From positions 1-64,000 of the forward strand of contig CANQUG010000005.1 of NCBI GenBank assembly GCA_947626985.1: a DNA stretch of 64,000 nucleotides. The letters are read 5' to 3'. Positions 51,832-61,315 of the stretch are shown here, piece by piece; positions within the stretch are counted from its first letter, which is position 1, and each line of letters starts with the position of its first letter. Source of the DNA: an uncultured Lachnospiraceae bacterium (lineage in GTDB: Bacteria > Bacillota > Clostridia > Lachnospirales > Lachnospiraceae). The translations under genes were made by a program, and so were the position numbers. A model generated the notes under the pieces. It ran no database searches. It had not been told where the DNA came from and worked only from the letters and a program-made list of their open reading frames with translations.

Positions 51832-53934
51832 ATGAACCTAGACTACATTGTTATTCAAGCCGGCGGTAAGGGAACCCGTATGCGGCAGCTGACGGCGAAT
51901 AAGCCGAAAGCTTTGGTTCCGGTAGATAACCTTCCAATGATCTTTCATTTGTTTCGCAAATATCCAATGAAAAAGTTTATTGTCATTGGAGATTATAAAT
52001 TTGATGTTTTGAAAAAGTATCTTGCCGCTTTTGGTGAGAGATATGATATCAGCCTTGTCTGTGCTAGTGGGAAAAATGGTACCTGTGCGGGACTTTCAGA
52101 AGCATTGTCTTATATCCCGGAAAAAAAGCGTTTCATGCTGATTTGGTGTGATCTGGTGTTGCCGGAGGATTATGAGACACCGGATATTGATGATAATGTT
52201 ATCGGAATCTCCAAAGATTTTCCCTGCCGCTGGAAATATGAAAACAAGGTCTTTGTTGAAGAACGAAGCATAGACCATGGCGTGGCTGGTCACTTTATAT
52301 TTAGGGATAAGTCCTGTCTTGCCGATGTCCCTTCTGAGGGAGAGTTTGTGCGTTGGCTCCAGGAAAATGGAATGAAATTCACAGAGCAGCCTTTGTACAG
52401 GACACATGAATACGGACTGTACAGTGAATGGGAGAGACTGCCTCAAATGCGCTGTCGTCCCTTCAACAGTCTCCGTATAGAAGGGAACCGGATCTATAAA
52501 ACCGCTGTTGATAAACAGGGCAGAAAACTGGCAGTTCGTGAGATCGCATGGTACAAAAAACTTCAGTCGCAGCACTTTAAAAACATTCCCGTTATTTATA
52601 GCTATGATCCGCTATGCATGGAGCTGATCGATGGGAAAAATATCTATGAGTATACGTATATCTCAAACAAAGAAAAGAAGAAGATTCTTGCGCAGATTAT
52701 TGGCTGTCTGAAACAGGTTCACGATCTGGAGGAAGTGCCAGCTGACCGTGCCAGCTATTATGAGGCGTATCTCGGTAAAACCTATGATCGCTTGAAGAAG
52801 GTTCGAGATCTTGTCCCGTTTGCCAATGCCCCTACAGTCACAGTCAACGGCAGAGTTTGCCGTAATATTTTCTATCATCAGGAAGAGGTTGAGAATCTGG
52901 TTATGCAGTATATGCCGCTGACATTCAAACTGATTCACGGAGACTGCACCTTCAGTAACACGATGCTTCGCGGCGATAATACGCCTGTCCTGATCGACCC
53001 TCGGGGTTATTTTGGAACGATGGAGTTTTTTGGCGATGCGGCATACGACTGGGTTAAGCTGTATTATTCGATTTTCAGTAATTATGATCAGTTCAACCTG
53101 AAACGGTTTAACCTCACGATCGGTGAGAATGATGTAAAACTCGAGATTGCGTCCAATAACTGGGAATGCATGGAAGAGGAATTTTTCCGGCTGCTGGACG
53201 GAGAAGTATCGGCCCGGCAGATGAAGCTCCTGCTTGCTATTGTGTGGCTTTCCCTGACTACATATGCCTGGGAGGATTACGATTCCGTCTGCGGCGCTTT
53301 TTACAATGGCTTATATTACCTGGAAGAAGCCCTCAGTATGGAAAGCGCGTATTCTTATTTTTCCTTAACAATGTCACAGCTGGAAGACGCCGCGAAAAGG
53401 ATCTCCATGAATGAGATGGAGAAGCTGATCGGGGACTGCGAATTAACACTGAATTCCCATCATAAGATCATCGCATCCGGATTGGGAAAGAATGTGCCGA
53501 TCTGTGAGAAGTTCGAAGGTACAATGGTGTCTCTTGGACTCGATGCTCAGTTTCTGCACACGAATTCCGCCGTGCATGGAGATATGGGAATGGTCAAGCC
53601 TGGAGATCTTGTCATTATCCTCAGCAAGAGCGGAAGTACAACAGAATCTGTCTATTTGGCGGATCTGCTGAAAAGACGGAAAGGAGTCAAGCTTTGGCTA
53701 ATGAGCTGCCAGGAGCACAGTGCCTTAGCTGACTCGATGGAGAACAAACTGATCATACCTCTGGATCATGAAGGAGATCCGTGGAACATTGTGCCTAATA
53801 ATTCAACCACTATGTTTTTAATTGTACTTCAGACGATAGCAATGCAGATGATTAAGAAACTGAATATTAAACTGGAAGATTTCAAGCCCAACCATCCGGG
53901 CGGGGCGATAGGAGCGAAACTACAGAATGGATAA
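51832..53934 (+). CDS. Three-domain fusion: nucleotidyltransferase, APH/choline-kinase-like kinase, SIS isomerase
   Basis: A 700-residue fusion. Residues 1-220: sugar-nucleotidyltransferase fold (QAGGKGTRMRQLTANKPKAL, split here as GGKGTRMRQL and KPKAL). Residues about 225-510: aminoglycoside/choline-kinase-like domain with HGDCTFSNTML near 368 and LIDPRGYFG near 389. Residues about 530-700: SIS domain with SGLGKN near 545, LSKSGSTTES near 600 and the KpsF/GutQ-type ending HPGGAIGAKL. Isomerase, kinase and nucleotidyltransferase together, plus the downstream HAD phosphatase, would make one nucleotide-activated sugar or polyol, by analogy with GDP-heptose or CDP-polyol pathways. GC content is higher than in the neighbours. 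Start 51832 with AAGGAG upstream. Confidence 0.82.
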   Translation: MNLDYIVIQAGGKGTRMRQLTANKPKALVPVDNLPMIFHLFRKYPMKKFIVIGDYKFDVLKKYLAAFGERYDISLVCASGKNGTCAGLSEALSYIPEKKRFMLIWCDLVLPEDYETPDIDDNVIGISKDFPCRWKYENKVFVEERSIDHGVAGHFIFRDKSCLADVPSEGEFVRWLQENGMKFTEQPLYRTHEYGLYSEWERLPQMRCRPFNSLRIEGNRIYKTAVDKQGRKLAVREIAWYKKLQSQHFKNIPVIYSYDPLCMELIDGKNIYEYTYISNKEKKKILAQIIGCLKQVHDLEEVPADRASYYEAYLGKTYDRLKKVRDLVPFANAPTVTVNGRVCRNIFYHQEEVENLVMQYMPLTFKLIHGDCTFSNTMLRGDNTPVLIDPRGYFGTMEFFGDAAYDWVKLYYSIFSNYDQFNLKRFNLTIGENDVKLEIASNNWECMEEEFFRLLDGEVSARQMKLLLAIVWLSLTTYAWEDYDSVCGAFYNGLYYLEEALSMESAYSYFSLTMSQLEDAAKRISMNEMEKLIGDCELTLNSHHKIIASGLGKNVPICEKFEGTMVSLGLDAQFLHTNSAVHGDMGMVKPGDLVIILSKSGSTTESVYLADLLKRRKGVKLWLMSCQEHSALADSMENKLIIPLDHEGDPWNIVPNNSTTMFLIVLQTIAMQMIKKLNIKLEDFKPNHPGGAIGAKLQNG

Positions 53935-54301
53935 ATTAGTTCTCTCAATGTTAGCACATACATGGATTCTGGATATAGACGGTACAATCGTCAAACACAA
54001 TGGTTATTTAATTGACGGAAAGGATACATTCCTTCCTGGCACAGAGGCTTTCCTGAAAAGTATACCTTTACAGGATATGGTCATTTTCGTGACTTCACGC
54101 AAAGAAGACTACCGTCTGATCACAGAAAGATTCCTGTCGGAACATGGAATCAGATATAATTATATTATATTTGGAGCGCCTTATGGGGAAAGGATTCTAA
54201 TGAATGATGATAAACTAGGCGGGCTTAAAACAGGAATTGCTATAAATCTCCCACGAAATCGCGGTTTAGATATTGACATAGAGATTGATTCTACTTTGTG
54301 A
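53927..54301 (+). CDS. HAD-superfamily phosphatase-like protein
   Basis: A 124-residue small HAD protein with the nucleophile motif WILDIDGTI near residue 17 and FVTSRKEDY (motif II) near 55. The C-terminal acidic motif MNDDKLGG near 93 completes the set. It has no cap domain and is short for the superfamily. The ATG overlaps the fusion gene by 8 bp, so the two are translated together; it probably removes a phosphate in the same sugar-activation pathway. Confidence 0.75.
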   Translation: MDKLVLSMLAHTWILDIDGTIVKHNGYLIDGKDTFLPGTEAFLKSIPLQDMVIFVTSRKEDYRLITERFLSEHGIRYNYIIFGAPYGERILMNDDKLGGLKTGIAINLPRNRGLDIDIEIDSTL

Positions 54302-54440
54302 GAATATATCAGTAATTGAGGAATCACAGTAAGATGTAAAGAAGATGTAAGTCTTCCAAAAAGGCAGAATTATGATGGAAAATAAGAATCATGCTTGTTT
54401 TTCTTCTTATAATATTAATTAAACATATATTCCATAATAT

Positions 54441-54650
54441 TTGAAACCAAATTCACTAAGGAGAAATTTAGGTATTTCCTTCTCTGGATACATATGCTTT
54501 TTCTTTAATTTTTTTATGGAACCGATTATGGATGGTTATCTCACTTTATTTTATAGATTTATGTTGATCAATGGAATGGTGGAAGCATTGTACGGGTTGA
54601 TACAAGAGCACAAATATGGTTTTTATAATGTGCTCAGGAACCAATTATGA
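54441..54650 (+). pseudogene. Fragment of a second wzy gene (C-terminal end)
   Basis: An open frame containing FFMEPIMDGYLTLFYRF, closely matching the C terminus of the Wzy-like protein encoded 4 kb upstream (FFMEPIMDGYLDLFYRF). The matching DNA runs from about 54480 to 54600. It is a remnant of a lost or duplicated polymerase gene. The surrounding 54302-54809 holds nothing else that I can support, apart from a TATAAT at 54737-54742 that may serve the next gene. Confidence 0.7.
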
Positions 54651-54809
54651 AAGTGGTTCATAGACGATCAGCGATTTCCATTAATTTATGGAAGTAGAGC
54701 AGTATAGGGGAAATATGTGAAAAGGCACTGTGTTTGTATAATTTGATATATTACATTTAGAGATTCATGCCAAATTGAATTAGACTACATATACAGGAAG
54801 TCATTTTAG

Positions 54810-55982
54810 GTGAAATTGATGGAAGTAAGGAAACAAAAGACATATGCGATTATTGCTGTGGGTTATAATCGACCGTATGAAATGAAGAGATTATTGAACT
54901 CTATTTGCGATGCCGAGATGGGTGATTTAAAAGCTGATCTTATTATTTCTCTAGACTATAGCGATAGACAGGATGAACTTAAAAAGATAGCTACCAAAAT
55001 TGAATGGCGCTATGGGCGGAAAGAAATCCGTGCATTCCCTAACCGTCAGGGGTTAAGAAACCATATACTTCAATGTGGCGATTTAACGTCCGATTATGAT
55101 GCTGTTGTTGTTTTAGAAGACGATATTGTTGTAGCGAAAGGATTTATGCAGTATGTAAATGCTACGGTAGAGCAGTATTCTGATGATAATTTTATTGCAG
55201 GAATTTCTTTATATACACACCAAACAAATCAAGGTAATGGCAGATTTTTTGAGGCTCAATACAACGGATTTGATGCATTTATGATGCAGTGTTCGCAGTC
55301 TTGGGGGCAGTGTTGGACAAAAAAGATGTGGAAAAGTTTTCGAGTGTGGTATATGAAGCAGGCGGAAGAACTAACTGGAGACGAGTTATTTCCAGATTAT
55401 ATTGCACGCTGGAATAAACAATCATGGCTGAAATATCACATGAAGTACACAGTAGAAACCCATAAATATCATGTGTATCCTTATTTTTCTTTGTCCACTA
55501 ACTTTTCTTCGGCTGGGGAACATAGTAGGAGAGCAAATTCTGCTTATCAGGTTCCACTGCAATGTGGTGTTGCTAGGAATTACCGTTTTCCAACAGTGGC
55601 AGAAGCTATTAAATATGATGCGTTTTTTGAACGCCAATTTGATGAAGAACTTTGGAATGGGAAATATGGAAAAGTTCTGCTTGATTTATATGGATTGAGA
55701 AAACATTTCGGAGATGCAGATACATTGGCGTCAGTGAATTTGCTTCCATATTCCGTTATTAAGAAAATAGGCCTAAATTATCGACCGATTGAGCAAAATC
55801 TTTTGAGTTGCGAAGAAGGAAAGGGGATTTACCTTTACGATTTACATCATGAAGCAAAGCCACCAAAAAATAATATACGAAACGAACTTTCAGATTATGA
55901 ATTTAGAGCGCAGAATTGGCGGATGACACTTCAGCATGGGGTAAATAAATTAAAACTGCAAATTAAATCAAAATTATCGTGA
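54810..55982 (+). CDS. Glycosyltransferase, GT-A fold (GT2/GNT-I-like)
   Basis: A 390-residue glycosyltransferase. The N terminus AIIAVGYNRPYEMKRLL and the metal-binding VVLEDDIVV near residue 105 mark a GT-A fold; WGQCWTKKMW and a downstream acceptor-binding region follow. Similar proteins are annotated glycosyltransferase family 2 or GNT-I-like. The frame opens with GTG at 54810; ATG 54819 is an equally possible start. Donor unknown. An IS remnant follows directly. Confidence 0.78.
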   Translation: MKLMEVRKQKTYAIIAVGYNRPYEMKRLLNSICDAEMGDLKADLIISLDYSDRQDELKKIATKIEWRYGRKEIRAFPNRQGLRNHILQCGDLTSDYDAVVVLEDDIVVAKGFMQYVNATVEQYSDDNFIAGISLYTHQTNQGNGRFFEAQYNGFDAFMMQCSQSWGQCWTKKMWKSFRVWYMKQAEELTGDELFPDYIARWNKQSWLKYHMKYTVETHKYHVYPYFSLSTNFSSAGEHSRRANSAYQVPLQCGVARNYRFPTVAEAIKYDAFFERQFDEELWNGKYGKVLLDLYGLRKHFGDADTLASVNLLPYSVIKKIGLNYRPIEQNLLSCEEGKGIYLYDLHHEAKPPKNNIRNELSDYEFRAQNWRMTLQHGVNKLKLQIKSKLS

Positions 55983-56007
55983 AAGTAAAAAATGCAAAAC
56001 GCAATCT

Positions 56008-56095
56008 AATCTTGCGGGGGTAAACCGTCCGAAGGATTCCGCAGAGTTTCAGGCGGGCAATTACGGTTTTGCGGGCAGGCTTCAAAACCTGCTCT
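56008..56095 (+). pseudogene. Fragment of a capF-like reductase gene
   Basis: About 88 bp encode LAGVNRPKDSAEFQAGNYGF, matching LAGVNRPKDPAEYKEGNFGF of the intact capF gene at 62505 (same position in the SDR domain). The match stops where the transposase fragment begins, so an IS or recombination joint broke a former capF copy here. Confidence 0.75.
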
Positions 56096-56100
56096 GCGGG

Positions 56101-56934
56101 GCAAAGCCCTGCGATGGACGTTCCCTTGCCGGGAAACGCCGCAGCCAGTCCCGCCGTAAGGCAACCGATGTCATGGTCGAGCTTCTCCATTCCGCCCAGG
56201 CCTGCGGGATCTCGGCCAGGTATGTCCTGTTTGACAGCTGGTTTTCCTCCCCGAAAAGCATCCTTGCGATCAAAAACGAACTCCGCCTTGATACGATCGC
56301 CATGATAAAGAAGAGCAGCAAGATCAAATACGGATATGAAGGGGAGTCCCTTAATATCAAGGAGATCTACAGCAGGAACAGGAAACGCAGGGGGCGTTCA
56401 AAATATCTTCTTTCTGTAAACGTAACGATAGGAAAAGAAGACGCCATCCCGGCAAAAATCGTATGCGTCCGGAACAAGAGCAACCGAAAAGACTGGTTGG
56501 CGATTGTCTGCACGGATATGGGGCTTTCCGAAGAAGAGATCATCCGGACGTATGGGAAACGGTGGGACATCGAGGTTTTCTTCAAGTCCTGTAAATCCTA
56601 TCTGAAACTGGTTAAAGAGTGCCGGAGTCTCTCATATGACGCCCTGAATGCCCATGTGGCGGTCGTATTCACCCGATATATGATGCTTTCCGTTGCCAGA
56701 AGGCAGAATGAGGATGAAAAAACCATCTGCGAACTGTTCTTCTGCCTGATGGATGAAATGGAAGATATCACATTCAGCCAGTCCATGCGTATCATACTGG
56801 ATGCGTTAATGGATACTGTTGCAGAATATTTCCATATCACGGAGGGGCAACTGGCAGAATTCACAGCCAGTTTCATTAACCATCTGCCTAAGTACATGCA
56901 GGATGCGCTGCAGGGAGCAAACGCAGCCGCCTGA
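56101..56934 (+). pseudogene. IS4-type transposase, 5'-truncated
   Basis: Frame encoding the C-terminal two thirds of an IS4-superfamily DDE transposase. The second catalytic Asp region reads YVLFDSWFSS; the Y-x2-R-x3-E-x6-K signature is visible in YGKRWDIEVFFKSCKSY, supplying the Glu. The first catalytic Asp and N terminus are missing, replaced by the capF fragment. The longest start-to-stop frame begins at 56173 (253 codons), but homologous sequence extends back to about 56101. It is not expected to be active. A possible right end, TGCGAACCCCATTTTT, lies near 56980. Confidence 0.8.
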
Positions 56935-57086
56935 CGCTATTTTATGAGCTAAAGTATTGATTTTTCAAGGTGCGAACCCCATTTTTAATATGGGAAGTTT
57001 GAGTTAATTACAAATTTAATGAAGGTGGAGCATTTGCAATAAGGGCATTTTGGCTGGCAAAGGCGATCGCTTATCTCTCCAAACTG

Positions 57087-57491
57087 ATGTATCGGTATCT
57101 TCAGAGAGCGGAGAGTATCATGCATTCATATCGTAAAAACGCCTTTGACAGTTTAAACAGAGTGAACAATTTACTTAGCGATTTTTTTAAATACTACAGT
57201 GTTTTGTGTAAAAAAGAGGCATACATAATCAGAAGTAGATGGGCACTAATCCAATCGATTTTAAAAGAAGAGGCAGAATATAAAAGCAGGAAGGGTTTTA
57301 CATTGCTTTTTGAAGCTTCGCGGAGTAATGGAGGTAACGCATCTGTTTGTACAAAAAAGTCGTTTTCAGGCGAATTAACATTATATTCAAAGGTACTGTT
57401 GTTTTTGTTCCGTGAGCGTATGAGTTTCCTTATGCATCTTTGTATAAAAACGAGAGGTTTGCTGCTTGATCAACATAGAAAAGAAGGATAA
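57087..57491 (+). CDS. Hypothetical protein
   Basis: A 134-codon frame, rich in Lys, Arg, Ser and Leu, with helical character and no recognised domain. In-frame sequence upstream to about 57021 is also open (AFWLAKAIAYLSKLM) but lacks a start codon. It lies between the IS remnant and the flippase gene and may be the remains of a broken gene. Confidence 0.35.
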   Translation: MYRYLQRAESIMHSYRKNAFDSLNRVNNLLSDFFKYYSVLCKKEAYIIRSRWALIQSILKEEAEYKSRKGFTLLFEASRSNGGNASVCTKKSFSGELTLYSKVLLFLFRERMSFLMHLCIKTRGLLLDQHRKEG

Positions 57492-57539
57492 TGATTAGAT
57501 TTTCCCAAATATAAAATTGAGGTAAACGCAGGTGTTAGT

Positions 57540-58850
57540 ATGAGAATCAAGGCTTTGCTACAGTCAAAGAACATAAAAAATTCGTTCTGGATCATTTCCG
57601 AACAAATATTTCAGATGCTGGTGTCGTTGGTGGTTGGAGTGCTGTCAGCCAGATATTTAGGACCACAGAACTATGGGACATTGAATTACACAGCTTCATT
57701 TGTTACATTTGTGAATTCAATCGCGACACTGGGGATGGAAGGAGTCGTGATAAAGAAGATAATTGATCATCCCGACAGGGAAGGGGAGTATCTGGGAGGA
57801 TGCATAGTCCTTCGCTTGATAGCCTCGTTGGTATCGATTATCTCGATTGAAATAATTATTGGTCTTCTAAATCCGGCAGATCCTTTGAAGTTGTGGCTCG
57901 GGTTGATCCAGGGAATACAGTTGTTCTGGAGAAGTTTTTTGATTCTGGATTCCTGGTTTCAACGTTATCTGAAGTCAAAATATGTATCTATCGGAAAAAT
58001 GCTGGCATGCCTTATTGTGGCGGGCTATCGCATCTTCCTTTTGGTTACCAATAAACCCATCATATGGTTCGCTTTTGCTGCAACGATTTCTGAAATGGTT
58101 ATCGCCGTTACAGGAATGGTATTCTATAGGCTAGAGCGAAAGCAGCGAATCCGTATAAATCTAGGTTATGGTGTAGACGTACTGAAAGAGAGTTATCACT
58201 TTATTTTGTCTGGCTTGATGGTGGCTATATACAGCCAGATGGATAAAATCATGATTGGAAGTATGTTGGGGGATTTGGAGGTGGGATACTATACGACAGC
58301 AAATGCTATTAGTTCCATGTGGGTATTTATTCCTACAGCCATAATAAATTCGTTTCGTCCCATGATCTTGGAACTTAAAAGCGAGCGGAACGAGATGCTG
58401 TATTTGCGTCGATTAAAGCAATTGTATTCGGGTCTGATTTGGATGTGCCTTGCTTTTTCTCTGTTTATAATGTTGTTTGGAAAACTCTTGATATGGATCC
58501 TATATGGACAGGCGTATCTTGCGGCAGCCAGTGCTTTGAGAATATGCGTATGGTATGAGCTTTTTGCAATTATCGGATCCGCAAGAGGGATTTGGGTATT
58601 GGCTGAAGATAAAAACAGATATGTAAAATATTATCTGGGAATTGGTGCTATCGTGAATCTCATATTGAATTCCATATTGATTCCGCAGTTCGGAATCAAT
58701 GGAGCGGCCTTTGCTACACTTGTTACACAAATAACTACGAGCCTGATCGCGCCGTTAGTATTCAAAGAAACAAGAGTACATACAAGGCTCGTTTTGGAGT
58801 CGTTTATCTGCAAGTGGGGATCCCGAAAAGAAAACGGTATTGGTAAATGA
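57540..58850 (+). CDS. Polysaccharide flippase (Wzx-like)
   Basis: A 436-residue MATE/MVF-type flippase with about 12 membrane helices, moving lipid-linked repeat units across the membrane. The N terminus FWIISEQIFQMLVSLVVGV followed by ARYLGPQNYGTLNYTASFV is typical of Wzx proteins, as are GYYTTANAISSMW near 245 and the C-terminal NLILNSILIPQFGINGAA (in parts: NSILIPQ, GINGAA). GAGGTAAACGCAGG precedes the ATG. Confidence 0.9.
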   Translation: MRIKALLQSKNIKNSFWIISEQIFQMLVSLVVGVLSARYLGPQNYGTLNYTASFVTFVNSIATLGMEGVVIKKIIDHPDREGEYLGGCIVLRLIASLVSIISIEIIIGLLNPADPLKLWLGLIQGIQLFWRSFLILDSWFQRYLKSKYVSIGKMLACLIVAGYRIFLLVTNKPIIWFAFAATISEMVIAVTGMVFYRLERKQRIRINLGYGVDVLKESYHFILSGLMVAIYSQMDKIMIGSMLGDLEVGYYTTANAISSMWVFIPTAIINSFRPMILELKSERNEMLYLRRLKQLYSGLIWMCLAFSLFIMLFGKLLIWILYGQAYLAAASALRICVWYELFAIIGSARGIWVLAEDKNRYVKYYLGIGAIVNLILNSILIPQFGINGAAFATLVTQITTSLIAPLVFKETRVHTRLVLESFICKWGSRKENGIGK

Positions 58851-58871
58851 TACATAACAATATTATGCAAG

Positions 58872-59048
58872 CTATATGAATTTGATAATAAAATGCTTAT
58901 ATTAAGTTCTTTTGTAGGATTGACCATGGTGGGACTGTATTCTATTTACCTGTTGCTTTTCACAACGGAAAAGTCGATACTTTACAAGTTTTATACCGCC
59001 ATAAAAGCGAGCATGGAATGGCATAATGATACAGTTATGGAAAGATAA
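58872..59048 (+). pseudogene. Fragment of a second flippase gene
   Basis: Open without start codon; encodes LYEFDNKMLILSSFVGLT and VGLYSIYLLLF, a pattern typical of the middle of another class of polysaccharide transporter (usually ...VGLYSNYLLI...). It ends in a stop at 59046-59048. The stretch 59049-59235 has a further short hydrophobic frame (VVRIIYAGGIYYLVCALTV) that I cannot assign. Confidence 0.45.
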
Positions 59049-59235
59049 CAGGATGACATGATATAAGAACGGTTGGAGAAAGTGAAAGTTGTACGGATCA
59101 TATATGCAGGGGGTATTTATTATCTGGTATGTGCCTTGACAGTGATATCGCCAACGTTAAATTTGCTTGAGATCAAAACTAAGAAAGGTTTTATTTCTAA
59201 TCCAAATCACATTATTTTACCCGGAGGGGATTAAG

Positions 59236-60228
59236 ATGCTGAAATCAATATATAGCTTATTTGGGGATTTAAAGAAGTATGGGCTTAAAGCCACATATAA
59301 GCATGCATTTTTAATATATTTTACTAAAATGCATGATCTGCGTAAAGAGAAGTATATAACTCTTTACTGGCTTGACGTAGAGAAGAAATATAATAAATTT
59401 AATACAGATCAAATTAAAAACATTCTAAAAAAGAAATATGAAGATTTGATAGGGTATTCTCTTAATTATGAGAATCCAAAAACCTTCACTGAAAAAATAC
59501 AATATATGAAAATTTATGATAGTACCCGACAAAAAACAGTGTTGGCTGACAAATATAAGGTTAGAAACTGGATTGAAGATAAAGTTGGAAAAGAACATTT
59601 GATTCCTCTAATTGGAGTGTGGGATAGATTTGATGATATTGATTTTTCTCAACTTCCTAATTCATTTTGTTTAAAAACAAACCATGGTTCTGGAATGAAT
59701 ATGATTGTAAAAAACAAAAATGAAATTGATCTCAAGGAAGTAAAAACTCTTTTTGATTGGTGGATGAAACGACCTTTTTGGGTGTACACGATTGAACCTC
59801 ACTACAAAGAGATTCCCAGAAGAATTATTGCTGAAGAATACATTGAAGAGTTAGATGGTGGACTTTATGATTATAAGTTCCATTGCTTCCATGGAAAGCC
59901 AGTTTTTATACAATGTATCGGAGACAGAAATTTGGAAAAGCATACAGGATATCAGAAGAATTATGATATTGATTGGAATGAACTGGATTGGATATTTGAA
60001 GATTATCCGTCCTTCCCGTATAGTGTTCCAAAACCTAACTGTTTATCAGAAATGCTTTTTATTGCAGAGAGATTGTCTTCTGAATTTGACTATGTCAGAG
60101 TGGATTTATATGAAGTCAGAGGGAAGGTTTATTTTGGCGAGATGACTTTTACTCCAGGAAGTGGAAATTATCCATATAAAGGTACATGGACAAGGGAAAA
60201 GGATGAAGTGTTGGGTAAATTGATATAG
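59236..60228 (+). CDS. TupA-like ATP-grasp protein
   Basis: A 330-residue protein of the ATPgrasp_TupA family, found in teichuronopeptide and capsule loci and often annotated as a glycosyltransferase, although the fold suggests ligation of an amino acid or similar. Conserved features are YENPKTFTEKIQYMK near 85, LADKYKVR near 110, CLKTNHGSG near 155, EEYIEELDGGLYDYKFHCF near 200 and the metal-binding GEMTFTPGSG near 305. The start at 59236 has GGAGGGGA upstream; the frame is open from 59167. Confidence 0.85.
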   Translation: MLKSIYSLFGDLKKYGLKATYKHAFLIYFTKMHDLRKEKYITLYWLDVEKKYNKFNTDQIKNILKKKYEDLIGYSLNYENPKTFTEKIQYMKIYDSTRQKTVLADKYKVRNWIEDKVGKEHLIPLIGVWDRFDDIDFSQLPNSFCLKTNHGSGMNMIVKNKNEIDLKEVKTLFDWWMKRPFWVYTIEPHYKEIPRRIIAEEYIEELDGGLYDYKFHCFHGKPVFIQCIGDRNLEKHTGYQKNYDIDWNELDWIFEDYPSFPYSVPKPNCLSEMLFIAERLSSEFDYVRVDLYEVRGKVYFGEMTFTPGSGNYPYKGTWTREKDEVLGKLI

Positions 60229-60256
60229 TGTATGTAATTGATATGGAGGATCTGCT

Positions 60257-61300
60257 ATGCAAAAATTCTATGGTGCAACTTTGATGATTACGGGAGGTAC
60301 CGGCAGCTTTGGTTCTACCGTCCTGAAACATTTTCTCCCTACAAATATCGGTCAGATTCGTATATTTTCCCGTGATGAGAAAAAGCAGGATGATATGCGT
60401 CATGAGCTGCAGGCAAAGTATCCGGAACATGCGGCTAAAGTTAAATTTTACATAGGAGATGTGCGCAATATCGATTCTGTGCGTGATGCAATGCCAGGCG
60501 TTGATTACATATTCCATGCGGCTGCTCTAAAGCAGGTGCCGTCTTGTGAATTTTTCCCAATGGAAGCGGTTCGCACAAATGTTATTGGTACTGATAACGT
60601 TCTGCATGCTGCCATCGAAGCGGGAGTGAAGCGTGTGGTCTGCCTGTCCACCGACAAGGCGGCGTATCCCATCAACGCCATGGGTATTTCCAAGGCGATG
60701 ATGGAACACGTTATTTTCGCGAATGCCCGTGTGGCAGCCGAGCGCGGTGGTACCGTCATCTGCTGTACCCGCTATGGGAATGTCATGTGTAGCCGCGGTT
60801 CTGTGATCCCGCTCTTTATCGACCAGATCAAGTCGGGAAATCCGATAACGATAACAAATCCGGACATGACCCGGTTCCTGATGAATCTTGACGAGGCAGT
60901 CGATCTTGTGCGCTTTGCCTTCAATCACGCCAATCCGGGAGACCTGTTTATTCAGAAAGCAGACGCATCTACTATCGGTGATCTGGCAAAAGCAGTGCAG
61001 AAACTTTTTGGAGATACCGGCACCAACATCATCGGTACCCGCCATGGAGAGAAACTGTATGAAACACTTATGACCAGAGAAGAACGCTTGCGTTCGGAAG
61101 ATATGGGCGATTACTTCCGTGTAGCTGCGGATAACCGGGATCTGAATTATGATAAATACTTCGTCAAAGGACAAGTTATGACCGAGGCGGAGGAAAGCTA
61201 CACTAGCCACAACACGACGCTGCTTGATGTGGAAGGCGTGGTAAAGAAGATACTCACCACCGACTATGTTAAAGAAGAACTTGCCAAAACCGAGAAGTGA
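60257..61300 (+). CDS. capE: UDP-GlcNAc 4,6-dehydratase/5-epimerase
   Basis: A 347-residue SDR of the CapE/FnlA/WbjB group, which starts UDP-N-acetyl-L-fucosamine synthesis by dehydrating and epimerising UDP-GlcNAc. The cofactor motif TGGTGSFGS is at residues 12-20, FHAAALKQVP near 85, and STDKAAYPINAMGISK near 130 contains the Met substitution typical of these dehydratases; RHGEKLYETL follows. GGAGG precedes the ATG. It is the first of three consecutive pathway genes. GC content is higher here than in the preceding block, suggesting a different origin. Confidence 0.92.
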   Translation: MQKFYGATLMITGGTGSFGSTVLKHFLPTNIGQIRIFSRDEKKQDDMRHELQAKYPEHAAKVKFYIGDVRNIDSVRDAMPGVDYIFHAAALKQVPSCEFFPMEAVRTNVIGTDNVLHAAIEAGVKRVVCLSTDKAAYPINAMGISKAMMEHVIFANARVAAERGGTVICCTRYGNVMCSRGSVIPLFIDQIKSGNPITITNPDMTRFLMNLDEAVDLVRFAFNHANPGDLFIQKADASTIGDLAKAVQKLFGDTGTNIIGTRHGEKLYETLMTREERLRSEDMGDYFRVAADNRDLNYDKYFVKGQVMTEAEESYTSHNTTLLDVEGVVKKILTTDYVKEELAKTEK

Positions 61301-61315
61301 ACCAGGAGGCAGACG

